From Clavibacter zhangzhiyongii (GTDB lineage Bacteria; Actinomycetota; Actinomycetes; Actinomycetales; Microbacteriaceae), in assembly GCF_014775655.1 (NCBI RefSeq), contig NZ_CP061274.1, forward strand, positions 1,922,001-1,986,000: a stretch of 64,000 bases of DNA, in the 5' to 3' direction. The position numbers and the translations under genes are program-made. Shown here one piece after another: positions 49,913 through 60,376 of the stretch. The notes under the pieces were generated by a model. It made no database searches. It worked only from the letters and a program-made list of their open reading frames with translations, and was not told the origin of the DNA. Every line of letters starts with the position of its first letter. Positions within the stretch are counted from its first letter, which is position 1.

Positions 49913-51198
49913 GAGCGCATCCCGATCACGGCCGGGATGACGTCCGGCGACTCCTCGGTCGTGGGCCTCCGGGCGAAGCCGAGCACGATGCCCATGGCCA
50001 CGAGCGTCGTCACGAGCGACGAGCCTCCCGAGGACACGAACGGCAACGGCACCCCGAGCACGGGGAGCAGGTTGAGCACCACGCCGATGTTCACGAAGGC
50101 CTGCACGATGATCCACGTCATGACGGCGCCCGTCGCGACGCGGGCGAAGGTGTCGGTGTTGGCGCGGATCACGCGGATGAAGCCGATGGCGAGCACCACG
50201 AACAGGAGGATGACGACGATCGCGCCGATGAGGCCGAGCTCCTCGCCGATGATGGCGAAGATGTAGTCGTTGTCGGCCTCGGGCAGCCACATCCACTTGG
50301 CCTTCGAGTTGCCGAGGCCCACGCCGAAGACGCCGCCCGCGGCCAGCGCGTAGAGGCCGTGCGTGGACTGCCAGCAGCCGCCCGCGTAGTCGCACTGGCC
50401 GGTGAGGAACTCGGTGACGCGGCGCATGCGGCTGTCGCTGATGACGGTCATGAGCACCGCGAGCACGGAGCCGATCGTGAGCATGAGCGTGAGCTTGCCG
50501 ATGGGGATGCCCGCGAAGAAGAGGGCGCCGAGCACGATGCTCGCCATGATGATCACGGTGCCGAGGTCGCCGCCGAGCGCCACGAGGCCGACCGCGCCGC
50601 CCGCGACGGGCAGCACGGGGATGAGGATGTGCGGCCAGGTGCGCAGCAGGTGGCGCTTCCTCGCGAGGATGAACGCCAGCCAGATCACGAGGCCCACCTT
50701 GATGAGCTCGGCGGGCTGGAACGTGGTGCCGGCGATGCGGATCCAGCCGATGTTCTCGCCGACCTTCACGCCCATCGGGCCGAACACGAGCAGCTGCACG
50801 GCGCAGGCCGCGAGCAGCAGCACCCACGCCCAGCGCTTCCAGAACATGGGCGGCACGAGCGAGACGAGCAGCATGAGCGGCACGCCGATGAGCGCGAACA
50901 TGCCCTGCTTGAGGAAGATGCCGAAGAAGCCGCCGCCGGCGACGAACGAGTCGATGCTGGAGGACGACAGCACCATCACGAGGCCGAAGACCACGAGGAA
51001 GATCGTCGTGCCGAGGAGGAGGAAGTAGGAGCCGCTCTCCGCGTGGAAGGCGCGACCGAGGTGGATCCGGGCGGCGAGGCCGCGACGCTGCGTCCCCTGC
51101 TCGTCGGTCGCCTCGGGCTCGGCGGGGATGCGCGGGCCGCGGGGGCCCGACGCGTCAGCCGCGCGAGGGGTCCGCGTCGTTCTCGGGGGCAGTGTCAT
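49909..51198 (-). CDS. ftsW: Peptidoglycan glycosyltransferase FtsW
   Basis: SEDS-family polymerase that builds septal glycan with its partner PBP. The 429-residue protein has about ten membrane helices after a 55-residue hydrophilic N-terminus; FLVVFGLVMVLSSSSID, FQPAELIKVGLVIWLA and the C-terminal GVPLPFVSSGGSSLVTTLV are conserved. The ATG at 51198 has GGGAGG 8 nt upstream and overlaps murD by 44 bp, an unusually long overlap. Confidence 0.95.
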   Translation of the reverse strand: MTLPPRTTRTPRAADASGPRGPRIPAEPEATDEQGTQRRGLAARIHLGRAFHAESGSYFLLLGTTIFLVVFGLVMVLSSSSIDSFVAGGGFFGIFLKQGMFALIGVPLMLLVSLVPPMFWKRWAWVLLLAACAVQLLVFGPMGVKVGENIGWIRIAGTTFQPAELIKVGLVIWLAFILARKRHLLRTWPHILIPVLPVAGGAVGLVALGGDLGTVIIMASIVLGALFFAGIPIGKLTLMLTIGSVLAVLMTVISDSRMRRVTEFLTGQCDYAGGCWQSTHGLYALAAGGVFGVGLGNSKAKWMWLPEADNDYIFAIIGEELGLIGAIVVILLFVVLAIGFIRVIRANTDTFARVATGAVMTWIIVQAFVNIGVVLNLLPVLGVPLPFVSSGGSSLVTTLVAMGIVLGFARRPTTEESPDVIPAVIGMRS

Positions 51199-52699
51199 CC
51201 GCCGCACCTCCCAGGTGGTGGTCGACCGCGGCGCGGAATCGGCGCCCGCGGTCGGCGTAGTCGGTGAATTGGTCCATGGATGCCGCTGCCGGTGCCAGCA
51301 GGACGGTGTCGCCCTCCCGGGCGGCGCCCGCCGCGAGCCGCACCGCGGACCGCATGACCTCCTCAGTGTCGCTGTCCGTCACCTCGAGGACGGAGACGTC
51401 GGGCGCGTGTCGCCCGAATGCCGCGAGCACCTCGGCGCGCTCGGCGCCGATGACGACGGCGGCGCGGAGGCGCGCCGCGTGGGCGCGGATCAGCTCGTCG
51501 AGCTCGACGCCCTTGAGCAGCCCGCCGACGATCCAGACGACCGACGGGAAGGCCGCGAGCGACGCGGACGCGGCGTGCGGGTTCGTGGCCTTGGAGTCGT
51601 CGACGAACGCGATCCCGTCGCGCTCGCCGATGCGCTCGATGCGGTGGCTGTCGAGCTCGAAGCGCTGGAGCGCCTGCCGCACGACGGCGGGCGAGACGCC
51701 GTAGGAGCGCGCGAGCGCCGCGGCCGCGAGGATGTTCTGCACGATGTGCGGTGCGGCGAGGCCGACGGCGCGGAGCTCGTCGAGCGTCGTCAGCTCGAGC
51801 GCCGAGGTGAACCGCTCCTCGAGGAACGCGCGGTCGCAGAGGATCCCGTCGACGATGCCGAGGTCGCTCGGGCCGGGCGCGTCCAGGCCGAAGCCGATGG
51901 CGCGCGCGCCGTCCTGCACGTCGGCGTCGCGGAGCGCGTCCTCGGTCGCGCGGTCGGCGCGGTTGTAGACGCACGCGACGCGCGTGTCCGCGTAGACCCG
52001 GCCCTTGGCGGCCGCGTAGGCCTTGCGGGACCCGTGCCATTCGAGGTGGTCGTCGGCGAGGTTCAGGAACGCGCTCGAGTACGGTCGCACCTCGCGCATG
52101 TAGTGCAGCTGGTGGCTGGACAGCTCGACCACGAGCACGTCGAAGCCGTCGGGGTGGCGCACGACGTCGAGCACGGGCAGGCCGATGTTGCCGCACGGGA
52201 CCGCGCGCACACCCCCTTCCTGCAGGAGCGCGGCCGTGAGCTGCGTGGTGGTGGTCTTGCCGTTGGTGCCGGTGATGGTGATCCACTCGGCGGGCGTGCC
52301 GGTCTTGTCGCGCACGCGCCAGGCCAGCTCGATGTCGCCCCACAGCGGGATCCCCGCCGCGCTCGCCCAGGCGGGCAGCGGGTGCGTCGGCGCGTAGCCG
52401 GGCGACACGACGACGAGCTCGGGCGCGAAGGCCACGAGCTCCGCGGGCACGGGCTCCTCCTCGGTCGGGCGCACGAGGCGCCCGCCGATCACGTCGAGCA
52501 GCGCCAGGCGCTCCGGCGACGCGTCGGAGGCCACGACGAGCACGTCCGCGCCGAGCTCCACGAGCGTGTCCGCCACCGAGAAGCCCGTGCGGCCGAGGCC
52601 GAGGACGGCGACGCGGAGGCCGGTCCAGTCGTCGTGCCAGCTGTGCAGGGAGTCCGGGCGCGCGAGCGCCGCGTCGTCGTCGAGGGGAGCGTCCGTCAT
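51155..52699 (-). CDS. murD: UDP-MurNAc-peptide--D-glutamate ligase MurD
   Basis: Adds D-glutamate to the stem peptide. The 514-residue Mur ligase has VLGLGRTGFSVAD near residue 33, the ATP loop ITGTNGKTTTTQLTAAL near 150, the central-domain DDHLEWHGS, and the C-terminal domain with VDDSKATNPHAASASLAAF. An extra N-terminal acidic stretch of about 25 residues precedes the Rossmann part. The stop lies inside ftsW; the start is 2 nt after the mraY stop. Confidence 0.95.
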   Translation of the reverse strand: MTDAPLDDDAALARPDSLHSWHDDWTGLRVAVLGLGRTGFSVADTLVELGADVLVVASDASPERLALLDVIGGRLVRPTEEEPVPAELVAFAPELVVVSPGYAPTHPLPAWASAAGIPLWGDIELAWRVRDKTGTPAEWITITGTNGKTTTTQLTAALLQEGGVRAVPCGNIGLPVLDVVRHPDGFDVLVVELSSHQLHYMREVRPYSSAFLNLADDHLEWHGSRKAYAAAKGRVYADTRVACVYNRADRATEDALRDADVQDGARAIGFGLDAPGPSDLGIVDGILCDRAFLEERFTSALELTTLDELRAVGLAAPHIVQNILAAAALARSYGVSPAVVRQALQRFELDSHRIERIGERDGIAFVDDSKATNPHAASASLAAFPSVVWIVGGLLKGVELDELIRAHAARLRAAVVIGAERAEVLAAFGRHAPDVSVLEVTDSDTEEVMRSAVRLAAGAAREGDTVLLAPAAASMDQFTDYADRGRRFRAAVDHHLGGAADDTAPENDADPSRG

Positions 52700-52701
52700 C
52701 T

Positions 52702-53811
52702 CTACTGCGTGATCCATTCCAGGTAGAAGGTGCCGACGCCGGCCGCGACCAGCAGGCCGGCGATGATCCAGAAGCGCACGACGACCGTGACCTCCGCCCA
52801 GCCCTTCAGCTCGAAGTGGTGGTGCAGGGGGCTCATGAGGAAGATGCGCTTGCCGTGGGTGAGCTTGAAGTAGATGCGCTGCAGGATCACCGAGCCCGCG
52901 ACGATCACGAACAGGCCGCCGATGAAGACGAGCAGGAGCTCGGTGCGGCTGAGGATGGCGAGGGCCGCGAGGGCGCCGCCGAGGCCGAGGGAGCCGGTGT
53001 CGCCCATGAAGATCTGCGCTGGCGAGGTGTTCCACCAGAGGAAGCCGATGAGCGCGCCGACGATGGAGGCCGCGATGATCGCGAGGTCGAGCGGGCTCGC
53101 GACCTCGTAGCAGCGGTACTCGTTCTGGTAGCTGGAGACGCTGTCGCACGACTGGTTGAACTGCCAGAAGCCGATGATGACGTAGGAGCCGATCGAGAAG
53201 ATCGAGGCGCCCGCGGCCAGGCCGTCGAGGCCGTCGGCCACGTTCACGCCGTTCGACGTGCTCGCGACGATGAGGCAGATCCAGACGATGAACAGGGCCG
53301 TGCCGATGACCGCGCCGAGCGCCATGAAGTCGAGCGGCAGGTCGCGGAACAGGCTGATGGCCGTGGACGCGGGCGTGAGGCCCGACACGGGGTCGCGGAG
53401 CGTGATGGCCAGGACCGCGAAGACGGCGGCGACGAGCACCTGGCCGGCGATCTTCTGCCACCCGCCGAGCCCGAGGGACTGCTGCTTGCGCGTCTTCAGG
53501 TAGTCGTCGAGGAACCCGACGAAGCCGAGGCCCACCATCATGAACACCACCAGCAGGCCCGAGGGCGTCACGGGGTCGAACCGGATCCCGTCCCACGTGA
53601 GCAGGTGCCCCACGAAGTAGCCGAGGACGCTCGCCAGGATGATGACGATGCCGCCCATGGTGGCCGTGCCGCGCTTGGTGTGGTGCGTCTGCGGGCCGTC
53701 GTCGCGGATGAACTGGCCCCACTGCAGGCGGTGGAACAGCTTGATGAACAGCGGCGTGAGGAAGAGCGTGAAGGCGAGCGAGAACGCGCCCGCGAAGAGG
53801 AGGGCTACCAC
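52702..53811 (-). CDS. mraY: Phospho-MurNAc-pentapeptide transferase MraY
   Basis: Integral-membrane enzyme that makes lipid I from UDP-MurNAc-pentapeptide and undecaprenyl phosphate. The 369-residue protein has ten membrane helices; conserved sites are [33 protein letters not shown] (catalytic Asp pair), [13 protein letters not shown] and the [14 protein letters not shown] loop. The GTG at 53811 overlaps the murF stop by 7 bp. Confidence 0.96.
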   Translation of the reverse strand: MVALLFAGAFSLAFTLFLTPLFIKLFHRLQWGQFIRDDGPQTHHTKRGTATMGGIVIILASVLGYFVGHLLTWDGIRFDPVTPSGLLVVFMMVGLGFVGFLDDYLKTRKQQSLGLGGWQKIAGQVLVAAVFAVLAITLRDPVSGLTPASTAISLFRDLPLDFMALGAVIGTALFIVWICLIVASTSNGVNVADGLDGLAAGASIFSIGSYVIIGFWQFNQSCDSVSSYQNEYRCYEVASPLDLAIIAASIVGALIGFLWWNTSPAQIFMGDTGSLGLGGALAALAILSRTELLLVFIGGLFVIVAGSVILQRIYFKLTHGKRIFLMSPLHHHFELKGWAEVTVVVRFWIIAGLLVAAGVGTFYLEWITQ

Positions 53812-55214
53812 GCGTACTTCTCCCCCAGCTCGTCGCCGAGGAAGCGGAGCCCCGCGGAGTTCGACGACTTCACGAGCACGAGGTCGCCGTCGCGGAGGAT
53901 CCGGTCGAGCACCTCGCGGGCCTCGGCGGCGTCCTCGGCGAAGATCGACTCGCCGTCCCACGAGCCCTGCGCGATGGCCTCGAGGTGGAGGCGCCGCGCG
54001 GGCCGGCCGACCACGACGAGCTGGCCGATGTTGAGGCGCACCGCGAGGAGGCCCACGCGGTCGTGCTCCTCCTCGGAGAACTCGCCGAGCTCGCTCATCT
54101 CGCCGAGGACCGCGACGGTGCGCTGCTCCGGCTGGCGGATCTGCGCGAGGGTGCGCAGCGCCGCGGCCATGGAGTCGGGGCTCGCGTTGTACGCGTCGTT
54201 GATCACCGTGACGCCGTTGCCGCCGAGCACCTCCATCCGCCAGCGCTCGGCGCGCTGCACGGTCTGGAGCGCGGCGACGATCGCGTCGCCGTCGACGCCG
54301 AGCGCCCAGGCGCCCGCCGCCGCGGCCAGCGCGTTGGTGACGTGGTGCTCGCCGAGCACGCGGAAGGACACGGGCCGCGTCGACCCGTCCGGCAGGTGCA
54401 GCGTGAAGGTCGTGCCCGCGGCGGACGCGAGGATGTCCGTCGCGCGGACGGAGGCGCGCGCATCCCGGCCGAACCACAGCACGGGCGCCTGGGTCTTGTC
54501 GCTCATCGAGGCGACGCGCGGGTCGTCGGCGTTGAGCACGGCGGTGTCCTCGGGCAGGAGGTCCTTGACCATCTCGGTCTTGGTGACGAGCGTCCGCTCG
54601 ATGCCGCCGAAGCCGCCCGCGTGCGCGAGGCCCACGGTGAGGACGATGCCCACGTCGGGCTTCGCCATGCGGATGAGCCGCGTGATCTCGCCGAGCCCGC
54701 TCGCGCCCATCTCCGCCACGAGGAAGCGCGTCGACCGCGTGACCTTGAGCATCGTCAGGGGCGCGCCGACCTCGTTGTTGAACGACGCGACGGGCGACAC
54801 GGTCTCGCCCTGGGTGGAGAGGATCGCGTGCAGCAGGTTCTTGGTGGTGGTCTTGCCGTTGGATCCCGTGACCGCGACCATGCGCAGGCCGCCGAGCGCC
54901 CGCACCCGGGCGACGACCTCGTGCGCCAGCCGGCCGAGCGCGTCGACCACGTCGGGCACGAGCACCTGCGGCACGGGGAGGTCGAGCTCGCGCTCGACGA
55001 GGAGGAGAGCGGCGCCCGCCTCGACGGCCTGGGGCGCGAAGAGGTGGCCGTCGGTCTCCTCGCCGGGCTTGGCGACGAAGATCCCGCCGGGCCCGATGAA
55101 CCGGCTGTCGGTGTCGACCGCGCCGTCCACGACGGTCTGCGCCGTGGCGTCACCGCGGAGCAGGAGGCGGCCGTCGACCGCCTCGGCGATCTCGGCGAGG
55201 GTGAGGGCGATCAT
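53805..55214 (-). CDS. murF: UDP-MurNAc-tripeptide--D-alanyl-D-alanine ligase MurF
   Basis: Adds the terminal dipeptide to the cytoplasmic precursor. The 469-residue ligase starts [18 protein letters not shown], has the ATP loop [14 protein letters not shown] near residue 110, [11 protein letters not shown], and the C-terminal [16 protein letters not shown]. The ATG at 55214 is one nucleotide after the murE stop; an earlier in-frame start at 55259 lies inside murE. Confidence 0.95.
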   Translation of the reverse strand: MIALTLAEIAEAVDGRLLLRGDATAQTVVDGAVDTDSRFIGPGGIFVAKPGEETDGHLFAPQAVEAGAALLLVERELDLPVPQVLVPDVVDALGRLAHEVVARVRALGGLRMVAVTGSNGKTTTKNLLHAILSTQGETVSPVASFNNEVGAPLTMLKVTRSTRFLVAEMGASGLGEITRLIRMAKPDVGIVLTVGLAHAGGFGGIERTLVTKTEMVKDLLPEDTAVLNADDPRVASMSDKTQAPVLWFGRDARASVRATDILASAAGTTFTLHLPDGSTRPVSFRVLGEHHVTNALAAAAGAWALGVDGDAIVAALQTVQRAERWRMEVLGGNGVTVINDAYNASPDSMAAALRTLAQIRQPEQRTVAVLGEMSELGEFSEEEHDRVGLLAVRLNIGQLVVVGRPARRLHLEAIAQGSWDGESIFAEDAAEAREVLDRILRDGDLVLVKSSNSAGLRFLGDELGEKYAW

Positions 55215-55215
55215 G

Positions 55216-56769
55216 TCAGCTCCAGCCTGCGTCGCGGAGGGCCGCGCGCGCGTCGTCACGGGCGGAGAACGGGATCTTGACCCCGGCCACCTCGTGGTAG
55301 TCCTCGTGCCCGGGTCCGGCGACGAGGATGGTGTCCCCCTCGCCGACCAGCGACACCGCCGTGCGGATCGCGGTCGCGGGGTCGGGCACCTCGTGGATCT
55401 CGCGGTCGGGCACCGCGGCCCGCGCCCCCGCGATGAGCGACGCCCGGATCGACGCCGGGTCCTCGTAGCGGGGGTGGTAGTCGGTGATGACCACGACGTC
55501 CGCGCGGCGTGCCGCGATGGCGCCCATCTCGGCGCGCTTGGTGGTGTCGCGGTCGCCGTCGGCGCCGAACACCATGACCAGCTTCCCGGGCGTGAACGGG
55601 CGCAGCGCCTGCAGGGTCTGGTCGAAGGCGTCGGGCGTGTGGCCGTAGTCGACGAAGAAGAGGGGTCCGGTCCCGCCCGACACGCGCTCCGCGCGGCCCG
55701 GGATGTAGGCCTGGATGCCGCCGTCGCGGTCGAGCACGTGCGCCACGGCGTCGAGGTCGTAGCCGGACTCGACGAGCATCACGATGGCGAGCCCCGCGTT
55801 CGCGGCCATGAACCAGCCGGGCACGGGCACGCGCGAGACGAGCACGCGGTTGTCGGGCCCCTCCAGGCGGAACCCGGTGGAGTCGGGCGTCTGCTCGAGG
55901 ACCGTCACGGTCCAGTCGGCCTCGACGCCCTGCTTCGAGGAGATGGTGGTGATGGGGATGCGGGATCCGTCGACGATGCGCTGGCCCCACTCCGTGTCGA
56001 GGGAGACGACGCCGCGACGCGCGCGGTCGGGGTCGAAGAACGCGGCCTTCGCCTCGAAGTACTCGTCGAAGTCGGCGTAGTCGTCGAGGTGGTCGTGGCT
56101 GAGGTTGATGAACGCGGCGACGTCGAACACGAGGCCGTCGACCCGGTGCCGGGACAGAGCCTGCGCGGACACCTCGATCGTGACGGCGCGCACCTCGGCC
56201 TCGCGCATGCGCGCCAGGAGCGCATGCAGCTCGCTCGCCTCGGGCGTGGTGAGGCGGCTGGTGATGCTCTCGTCGCCGATGCGGCGCTCGGCCGTGGAGG
56301 TGAGGCCGGTGACGACGCCGAGCTGGCGGAGCAGCCCGTCGAGCAGGTACACGACGCTCGTCTTGCCGTTGGTGCCCGTGACGCCGTAGAGGGTGGCCGG
56401 GTTCTCCTCCGAGCGGTGGACCCACGCGGCGATGTCGCCGAGGGCGGCCCGCGGGTCGGGGGTGAGGATCACCGGCAGGCCGGACGCCTGCGCGTCGGCG
56501 AGGCCGTCGGGATCGGTCAGCACCGCGACGGCGCCGCTCTCCGCCGCGGCCGGGGCGAAGCGGGCGCCGTGCGCGCGCGCCCCGCGGAGGCCCACGTAGA
56601 GGTCGCCGGGCTGCACGTCGCCCGAGGAGAGGGTCACGCCGGCGACCTCGACGTCGTCCACGTCGCCGACGACGTCGAGCGCGAAGTCGCGCACGAGGCC
56701 GGACAGCGACCGTGCGACGGGATGCTCGGGGCGGAGGGCGGGAGTGGCAGGGGAGGTCATCGCCCTCAT
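55216..56769 (-). CDS. murE: UDP-MurNAc-tripeptide synthetase MurE with altered diamino-acid motif
   Basis: Adds the position-3 diamino acid of the stem peptide. The 517-residue ligase has the ATP loop GVTGTNGKTSVVYLL near residue 130, TTPEASELHALLARM and SHDHLDDYADFDEYFEAK. The C-terminal motif usually DNPR (meso-diaminopimelate) or DNPA (lysine) reads DYHPRYEDP here. That fits a different third residue; 2,4-diaminobutyrate is known from Clavibacter-type walls. ATG 56769 or 56760 can start it; the first overlaps closely with the upstream PBP gene. Confidence 0.93.
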   Translation of the reverse strand: MRAMTSPATPALRPEHPVARSLSGLVRDFALDVVGDVDDVEVAGVTLSSGDVQPGDLYVGLRGARAHGARFAPAAAESGAVAVLTDPDGLADAQASGLPVILTPDPRAALGDIAAWVHRSEENPATLYGVTGTNGKTSVVYLLDGLLRQLGVVTGLTSTAERRIGDESITSRLTTPEASELHALLARMREAEVRAVTIEVSAQALSRHRVDGLVFDVAAFINLSHDHLDDYADFDEYFEAKAAFFDPDRARRGVVSLDTEWGQRIVDGSRIPITTISSKQGVEADWTVTVLEQTPDSTGFRLEGPDNRVLVSRVPVPGWFMAANAGLAIVMLVESGYDLDAVAHVLDRDGGIQAYIPGRAERVSGGTGPLFFVDYGHTPDAFDQTLQALRPFTPGKLVMVFGADGDRDTTKRAEMGAIAARRADVVVITDYHPRYEDPASIRASLIAGARAAVPDREIHEVPDPATAIRTAVSLVGEGDTILVAGPGHEDYHEVAGVKIPFSARDDARAALRDAGWS

Positions 56770-56772
56770 CTC

Positions 56773-58554
56773 TCAGTAGGTCGTCGGGAGGTTCGGGGAC
56801 GGCACGCTGGAGGGCGGGACCCGGTAGGTCTTCAGGACCTGGGACATGATCTTCTGGAAGACCGGCGCCGCGGCCGCCGAGGACTTCATGGTATCCGGAT
56901 TGGCCAGGCTGATCGACACGACGTACTGGGGGTCCTCGGCCGGCGCGAGCCCGGCGATCGACACCAGGTAGTTCTTGCCGTACTTGCCGTCGGCCTCCGC
57001 GACCTGCGCCGTGCCGGACTTCGCCGCGACCCGGTAGCCCGGGATCGTGAGGTCCTTGGAGAGGTGCCCGTCGGTGACGACCGTCTCGAGCATGTTGACG
57101 GTCGAGTCGGCCGCCTGGGGCGAGACGACCTGCGTGCCCTCCGTCGACGGCTGGTCCGTCACGGTGCCGTCGGCCTGCTTGCAGCCGGAGACGAGCGAGA
57201 GCGGCAGCTTCACGCCGTGGTTGCCGATGGTCTGGTAGATGCTCGCGACCTGGAGGGCCGTGGTGGTGAGGCCCTGGCCGAACATGGTCGCGTAGTTGGT
57301 CTGCGGGTCCCACTCCTGCCACGGGCGCACGAGCCCGCTGCTCTCGCCGGGGAAGTCGATCGCCGTCTTCTCGCCGACGCCGAACGCCTTGAGGTAGTCG
57401 TAGCGGTCCGAGGCCGGCAGGCGCTCGCCGAGCGCGGAGATGCCGGTGTTCGAGGAGTCCATCAGCACGCCCGCGAGCGTGAAGCGCAGGTCCGGGTGCA
57501 CGTAGCTGTCGCTGAGCCTCACGTCGGGCCGGGTGAACGTGTACGGGGCGACCACGCGGGTGGACGCGTCGGCCTTGCCGGAGTCGACGAGCGCCGCGGC
57601 CGTCACGGCCTTCAGCGTGGATCCCGGCTCGAAGGGCGAACCGAACGCCCGGCTCCCCCGATCCGCGGGCTTGGTGGCGGTCACGTCGTTGGGGTCGACG
57701 GACGGGTACTCCGCGACCGCGAGGACCTTGCCGGTCTTCACCTCGACGATGGTCGCGTGCCCGTAGTCGGCGCCGACCTTCACGGCCTGCTCGGCCACGG
57801 CCGTCTGCGCGAAGTACTCGAGGTCGGTGTCGATGTTGGTCATCACGTCGCTGCCGTCCTTCGCCGGCTTCTGCGTGACGGTGCTGCCCGCGATGGCGAC
57901 GCCGTCGGCGCCGCGCTCGTAGGTCTGGGCGCCGTCCTCGGCCGCGAGGCACTTGTCGTACTCCTGCTCGAGGCCGGCCTTGATCGTGCCGTCGCCCGCG
58001 ATGTAGCCGAGGACGCTGCCCGCGATCTGGCCGTTCGGGTAGGTGCGGCTCGACACGGCCTGGAAGTAGATCCACGGGATCTTGAGGTCGCGGATGGCGA
58101 GGTACGCGTCGACGTCGACGCCCTTGGTCACGTACGCGAACAGCGACTTCGGGTCCGCGGCGAGCGAGCCCGTGATGAGCGCGTGGATCTCCTCCGGCTT
58201 CTGCCCGGTGATCGCGCCGATCTGCGCCTCGGCCTCCGCGAGCGTCACGTCCTGCTTCGCGGGCTTGCCGTCGTCGCCGGTCACGGTGCGCGTGAAGTCC
58301 GCGGCCTTGGAGGGATCCATCGTCACGTCGTAGCGGAGGACGCTGCTCGCGAGCACGTTCCCCTTGCCGTCGTAGATGCTGCCGCGGACGCCCGGGAGGG
58401 TCTGCGAGATGGCCCGCTTGCCGAGCGCGGCCTCGTTGAGCTCGGTGGCCTGCACGACCTGGATGTCGATGAGCTTGACCACGAAGACCGCGATGACGGC
58501 GAGGATCGCGATGAGCGAGAAGGCGATGCGCCGTCGGTTCGAGATCGTGGTCAC
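56773..58554 (-). CDS. ftsI: Septal transpeptidase, class B penicillin-binding protein
   Basis: Crosslinks septal peptidoglycan with FtsW. The 593-residue protein has one N-terminal membrane helix (about 10-32), a dimerisation/pedestal domain with RGSIYDGKGNVLASS, and the transpeptidase domain with catalytic SxxK in EPGSTLKAV, SxN in DSSNTG and KSGTAQ (KSG form). There are no PASTA repeats. Its position between murE and an FtsL-like gene identifies it as the FtsI of the cluster. Confidence 0.94.
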   Translation of the reverse strand: MTTISNRRRIAFSLIAILAVIAVFVVKLIDIQVVQATELNEAALGKRAISQTLPGVRGSIYDGKGNVLASSVLRYDVTMDPSKAADFTRTVTGDDGKPAKQDVTLAEAEAQIGAITGQKPEEIHALITGSLAADPKSLFAYVTKGVDVDAYLAIRDLKIPWIYFQAVSSRTYPNGQIAGSVLGYIAGDGTIKAGLEQEYDKCLAAEDGAQTYERGADGVAIAGSTVTQKPAKDGSDVMTNIDTDLEYFAQTAVAEQAVKVGADYGHATIVEVKTGKVLAVAEYPSVDPNDVTATKPADRGSRAFGSPFEPGSTLKAVTAAALVDSGKADASTRVVAPYTFTRPDVRLSDSYVHPDLRFTLAGVLMDSSNTGISALGERLPASDRYDYLKAFGVGEKTAIDFPGESSGLVRPWQEWDPQTNYATMFGQGLTTTALQVASIYQTIGNHGVKLPLSLVSGCKQADGTVTDQPSTEGTQVVSPQAADSTVNMLETVVTDGHLSKDLTIPGYRVAAKSGTAQVAEADGKYGKNYLVSIAGLAPAEDPQYVVSISLANPDTMKSSAAAAPVFQKIMSQVLKTYRVPPSSVPSPNLPTTY

Positions 58555-58645
58555 TCGGGGGTTCCTCCTGGTGCCTGCGGTGCGGTGCGATGCTCCGTCG
58601 GAGCGGGGTCGTGCGGCTGCGGCGTCCCGGATGCGGGACGCGCGA

Positions 58646-59320
58646 TCAGCGCGTCTGCGGGGTCGGGATGGCCGTGGCCGACGCTAGCCCGGCGGCCGCG
58701 CCCGCTGCGGGAGGCGCGCTCGGGCTCCCGGCGGTCACCCCGCCGGCGGCCTCGGCCGAGCCGGGGATGGCGGATCCGGGATCCACCGCGGCGCCGCCCT
58801 CGGGCGTCGTCGCCGCGTGCACCGCGGCGGCCTTCGCGGCGGGGTCGCTCGTGATCGTGAGCGGCACGCCCGAGAGGAGCGAGTTGCCGATGAGCGTGTC
58901 CGCGGTCAGCGCGGTGGTCGCCTCGCCCTTCGCCTGCGGCGTGCCCTGGATGGATCCGTCGAGCGAGAGGAAGGAGGGCGACGCGCTCGCCACCATGCCG
59001 AGGGCCTGCGCGTTCCGGGCCAGGTTCTGCGGGGAGGACAGCCGGTCGACGTCCTCCGTCAGGGCCTGGTGCGTGCGCTCGAGCTCCCGCTGCTGCTGCT
59101 GCAGCGACTGGATGGCGTACGCGCCGTCCGAGAGGCCGATCGAGAGCAGGAGCTGCGCGAGGAGCACGACGAACAGGCCGCCGACGACGATCACGGCGTA
59201 GACGGTGCGCGGTCGCGCCCGGCGCTGGCCGCGGGTGGCGACGACCTCGATGTGACGGGGGGCGGGCTCGGCGGACGGCCGGATCCGGGGACGCGCGGTC
59301 GCGCGTGCTGCATCGGTCAT
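58646..59320 (-). CDS. FtsL-like divisome membrane protein
   Basis: A 224-residue protein between rsmH and the PBP gene, the normal ftsL place. A basic cytoplasmic tail (about 1-38) precedes one membrane helix ([20 protein letters not shown]) and a leucine/glutamine heptad coiled coil ([18 protein letters not shown], about 74-110), the FtsL architecture. A disordered Ala/Gly/Pro-rich tail of about 100 residues follows. Assignment rests on position and topology. Its ATG overlaps the rsmH stop as ATGA. Confidence 0.82.
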   Translation of the reverse strand: MTDAARATARPRIRPSAEPAPRHIEVVATRGQRRARPRTVYAVIVVGGLFVVLLAQLLLSIGLSDGAYAIQSLQQQQRELERTHQALTEDVDRLSSPQNLARNAQALGMVASASPSFLSLDGSIQGTPQAKGEATTALTADTLIGNSLLSGVPLTITSDPAAKAAAVHAATTPEGGAAVDPGSAIPGSAEAAGGVTAGSPSAPPAAGAAAGLASATAIPTPQTR

Positions 59321-60273
59321 GCGTGTCGCCTCCTGGCTCGTTCGGCGGCGCGCAACCGGACGGATGCGGCGCGGGGGTTCTGGGCGATCTCGTCCTGGTC
59401 CGCGAGCTCGGCTCCCCGGACGAGGAGCTTCAGCTCGGGGCGGTGCTCGGGCAGCTCCACGGGGAGGCCGACGGGCGCGGTGCTCGTGGACCGGGCGCGC
59501 AGCTCGCGCTTGACGATGCGGTCCTCGAGCGATTGGTACGACTCCACGACCACGCGGCCGCCGACGGCCAGCCGGTCGATCGCGGCCGGCATCGCCCGGG
59601 CCAGCACGCTCAGCTCCTGGTTGACCTCGATGCGCAGCGCCTGGAACACGCGCTTGGCCGGGTGCCCGGCACGCTGCACCGCCGCGGGCGTCGCCTGCTG
59701 GATGATCTCCACCAGCCGCGCCGAGGTCGTGATCGGCTCCACCTCGCGCGCCTGCACGATGCGGCTGGCGTAGCGCGGGGCGAGCTTCTCCTCGCCGTAG
59801 TCGTAGAAGATCCGGCGGAGCTCCATCTCGTCGTACTCCGCGACCACCTGGGCCGCGGTCAGCCCGGCGGTGCCGTCCATGCGCATGTCGAGCGGCGCGT
59901 CCTGCGAGTACGAGAAGCCGCGCTCCACGCGGTCGAGCTGCAGCGACGAGACGCCGAGGTCGAAGAAGACGCCCTGGACCTCGCCGATGCCGAGCCCGTC
60001 GAGCGCCCGCCCGATGCCGTCGTAGACGGTGTGCACGAGGTGGACCCGGTCGCCGAAGCGCGCGAGCCGCTCCCCCGCGATGGCGAGGGCGTCCGGATCG
60101 CGGTCGAGCCCGACCAGGCGGAGGCCGGGCAGCGCGTCGAGGAACGCCTCGGAGTGCCCGGCCATGCCGAGCGTCGCGTCGACCAGCACGGCGCCCTCGC
60201 CCTGGAGGGCGGGGGCGAGCAGCTCGAGGCACCGCTCGAGGAGGACGGGGGTGTGGATGTCGTCGAGGGCCAT
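59317..60273 (-). CDS. rsmH: 16S rRNA (cytosine(1402)-N4)-methyltransferase
   Basis: Methylates C1402 in the ribosomal decoding centre. The 318-residue protein begins [14 protein letters not shown], has the SAM motif [35 protein letters not shown] and [13 protein letters not shown]. It is the second gene of the dcw cluster, after mraZ. The 103-bp spacer to mraZ (60274-60376) shows no gene. Confidence 0.97.
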   Translation of the reverse strand: MALDDIHTPVLLERCLELLAPALQGEGAVLVDATLGMAGHSEAFLDALPGLRLVGLDRDPDALAIAGERLARFGDRVHLVHTVYDGIGRALDGLGIGEVQGVFFDLGVSSLQLDRVERGFSYSQDAPLDMRMDGTAGLTAAQVVAEYDEMELRRIFYDYGEEKLAPRYASRIVQAREVEPITTSARLVEIIQQATPAAVQRAGHPAKRVFQALRIEVNQELSVLARAMPAAIDRLAVGGRVVVESYQSLEDRIVKRELRARSTSTAPVGLPVELPEHRPELKLLVRGAELADQDEIAQNPRAASVRLRAAERARRRHA

Positions 60274-60376
60274 GGTGTCCCGATGCCCTGCCCGCGGCTC
60301 CTGATCCCCATCCGTCCCGACCTGCCACCGGGGAAGTGCGGCAGGGCGTCGGACGGCTGGGAGTCAGGGGCCGGGG

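Noticed and set aside
52816-58854. A 2012-codon open frame on plus, antisense to the mur genes
   Set aside because: It runs opposite to mraY, murF, murE and the PBP gene, all with complete motifs. Its translation is Arg/Asp/Gly/Val-biased with no domain, a GC-rich shadow frame.
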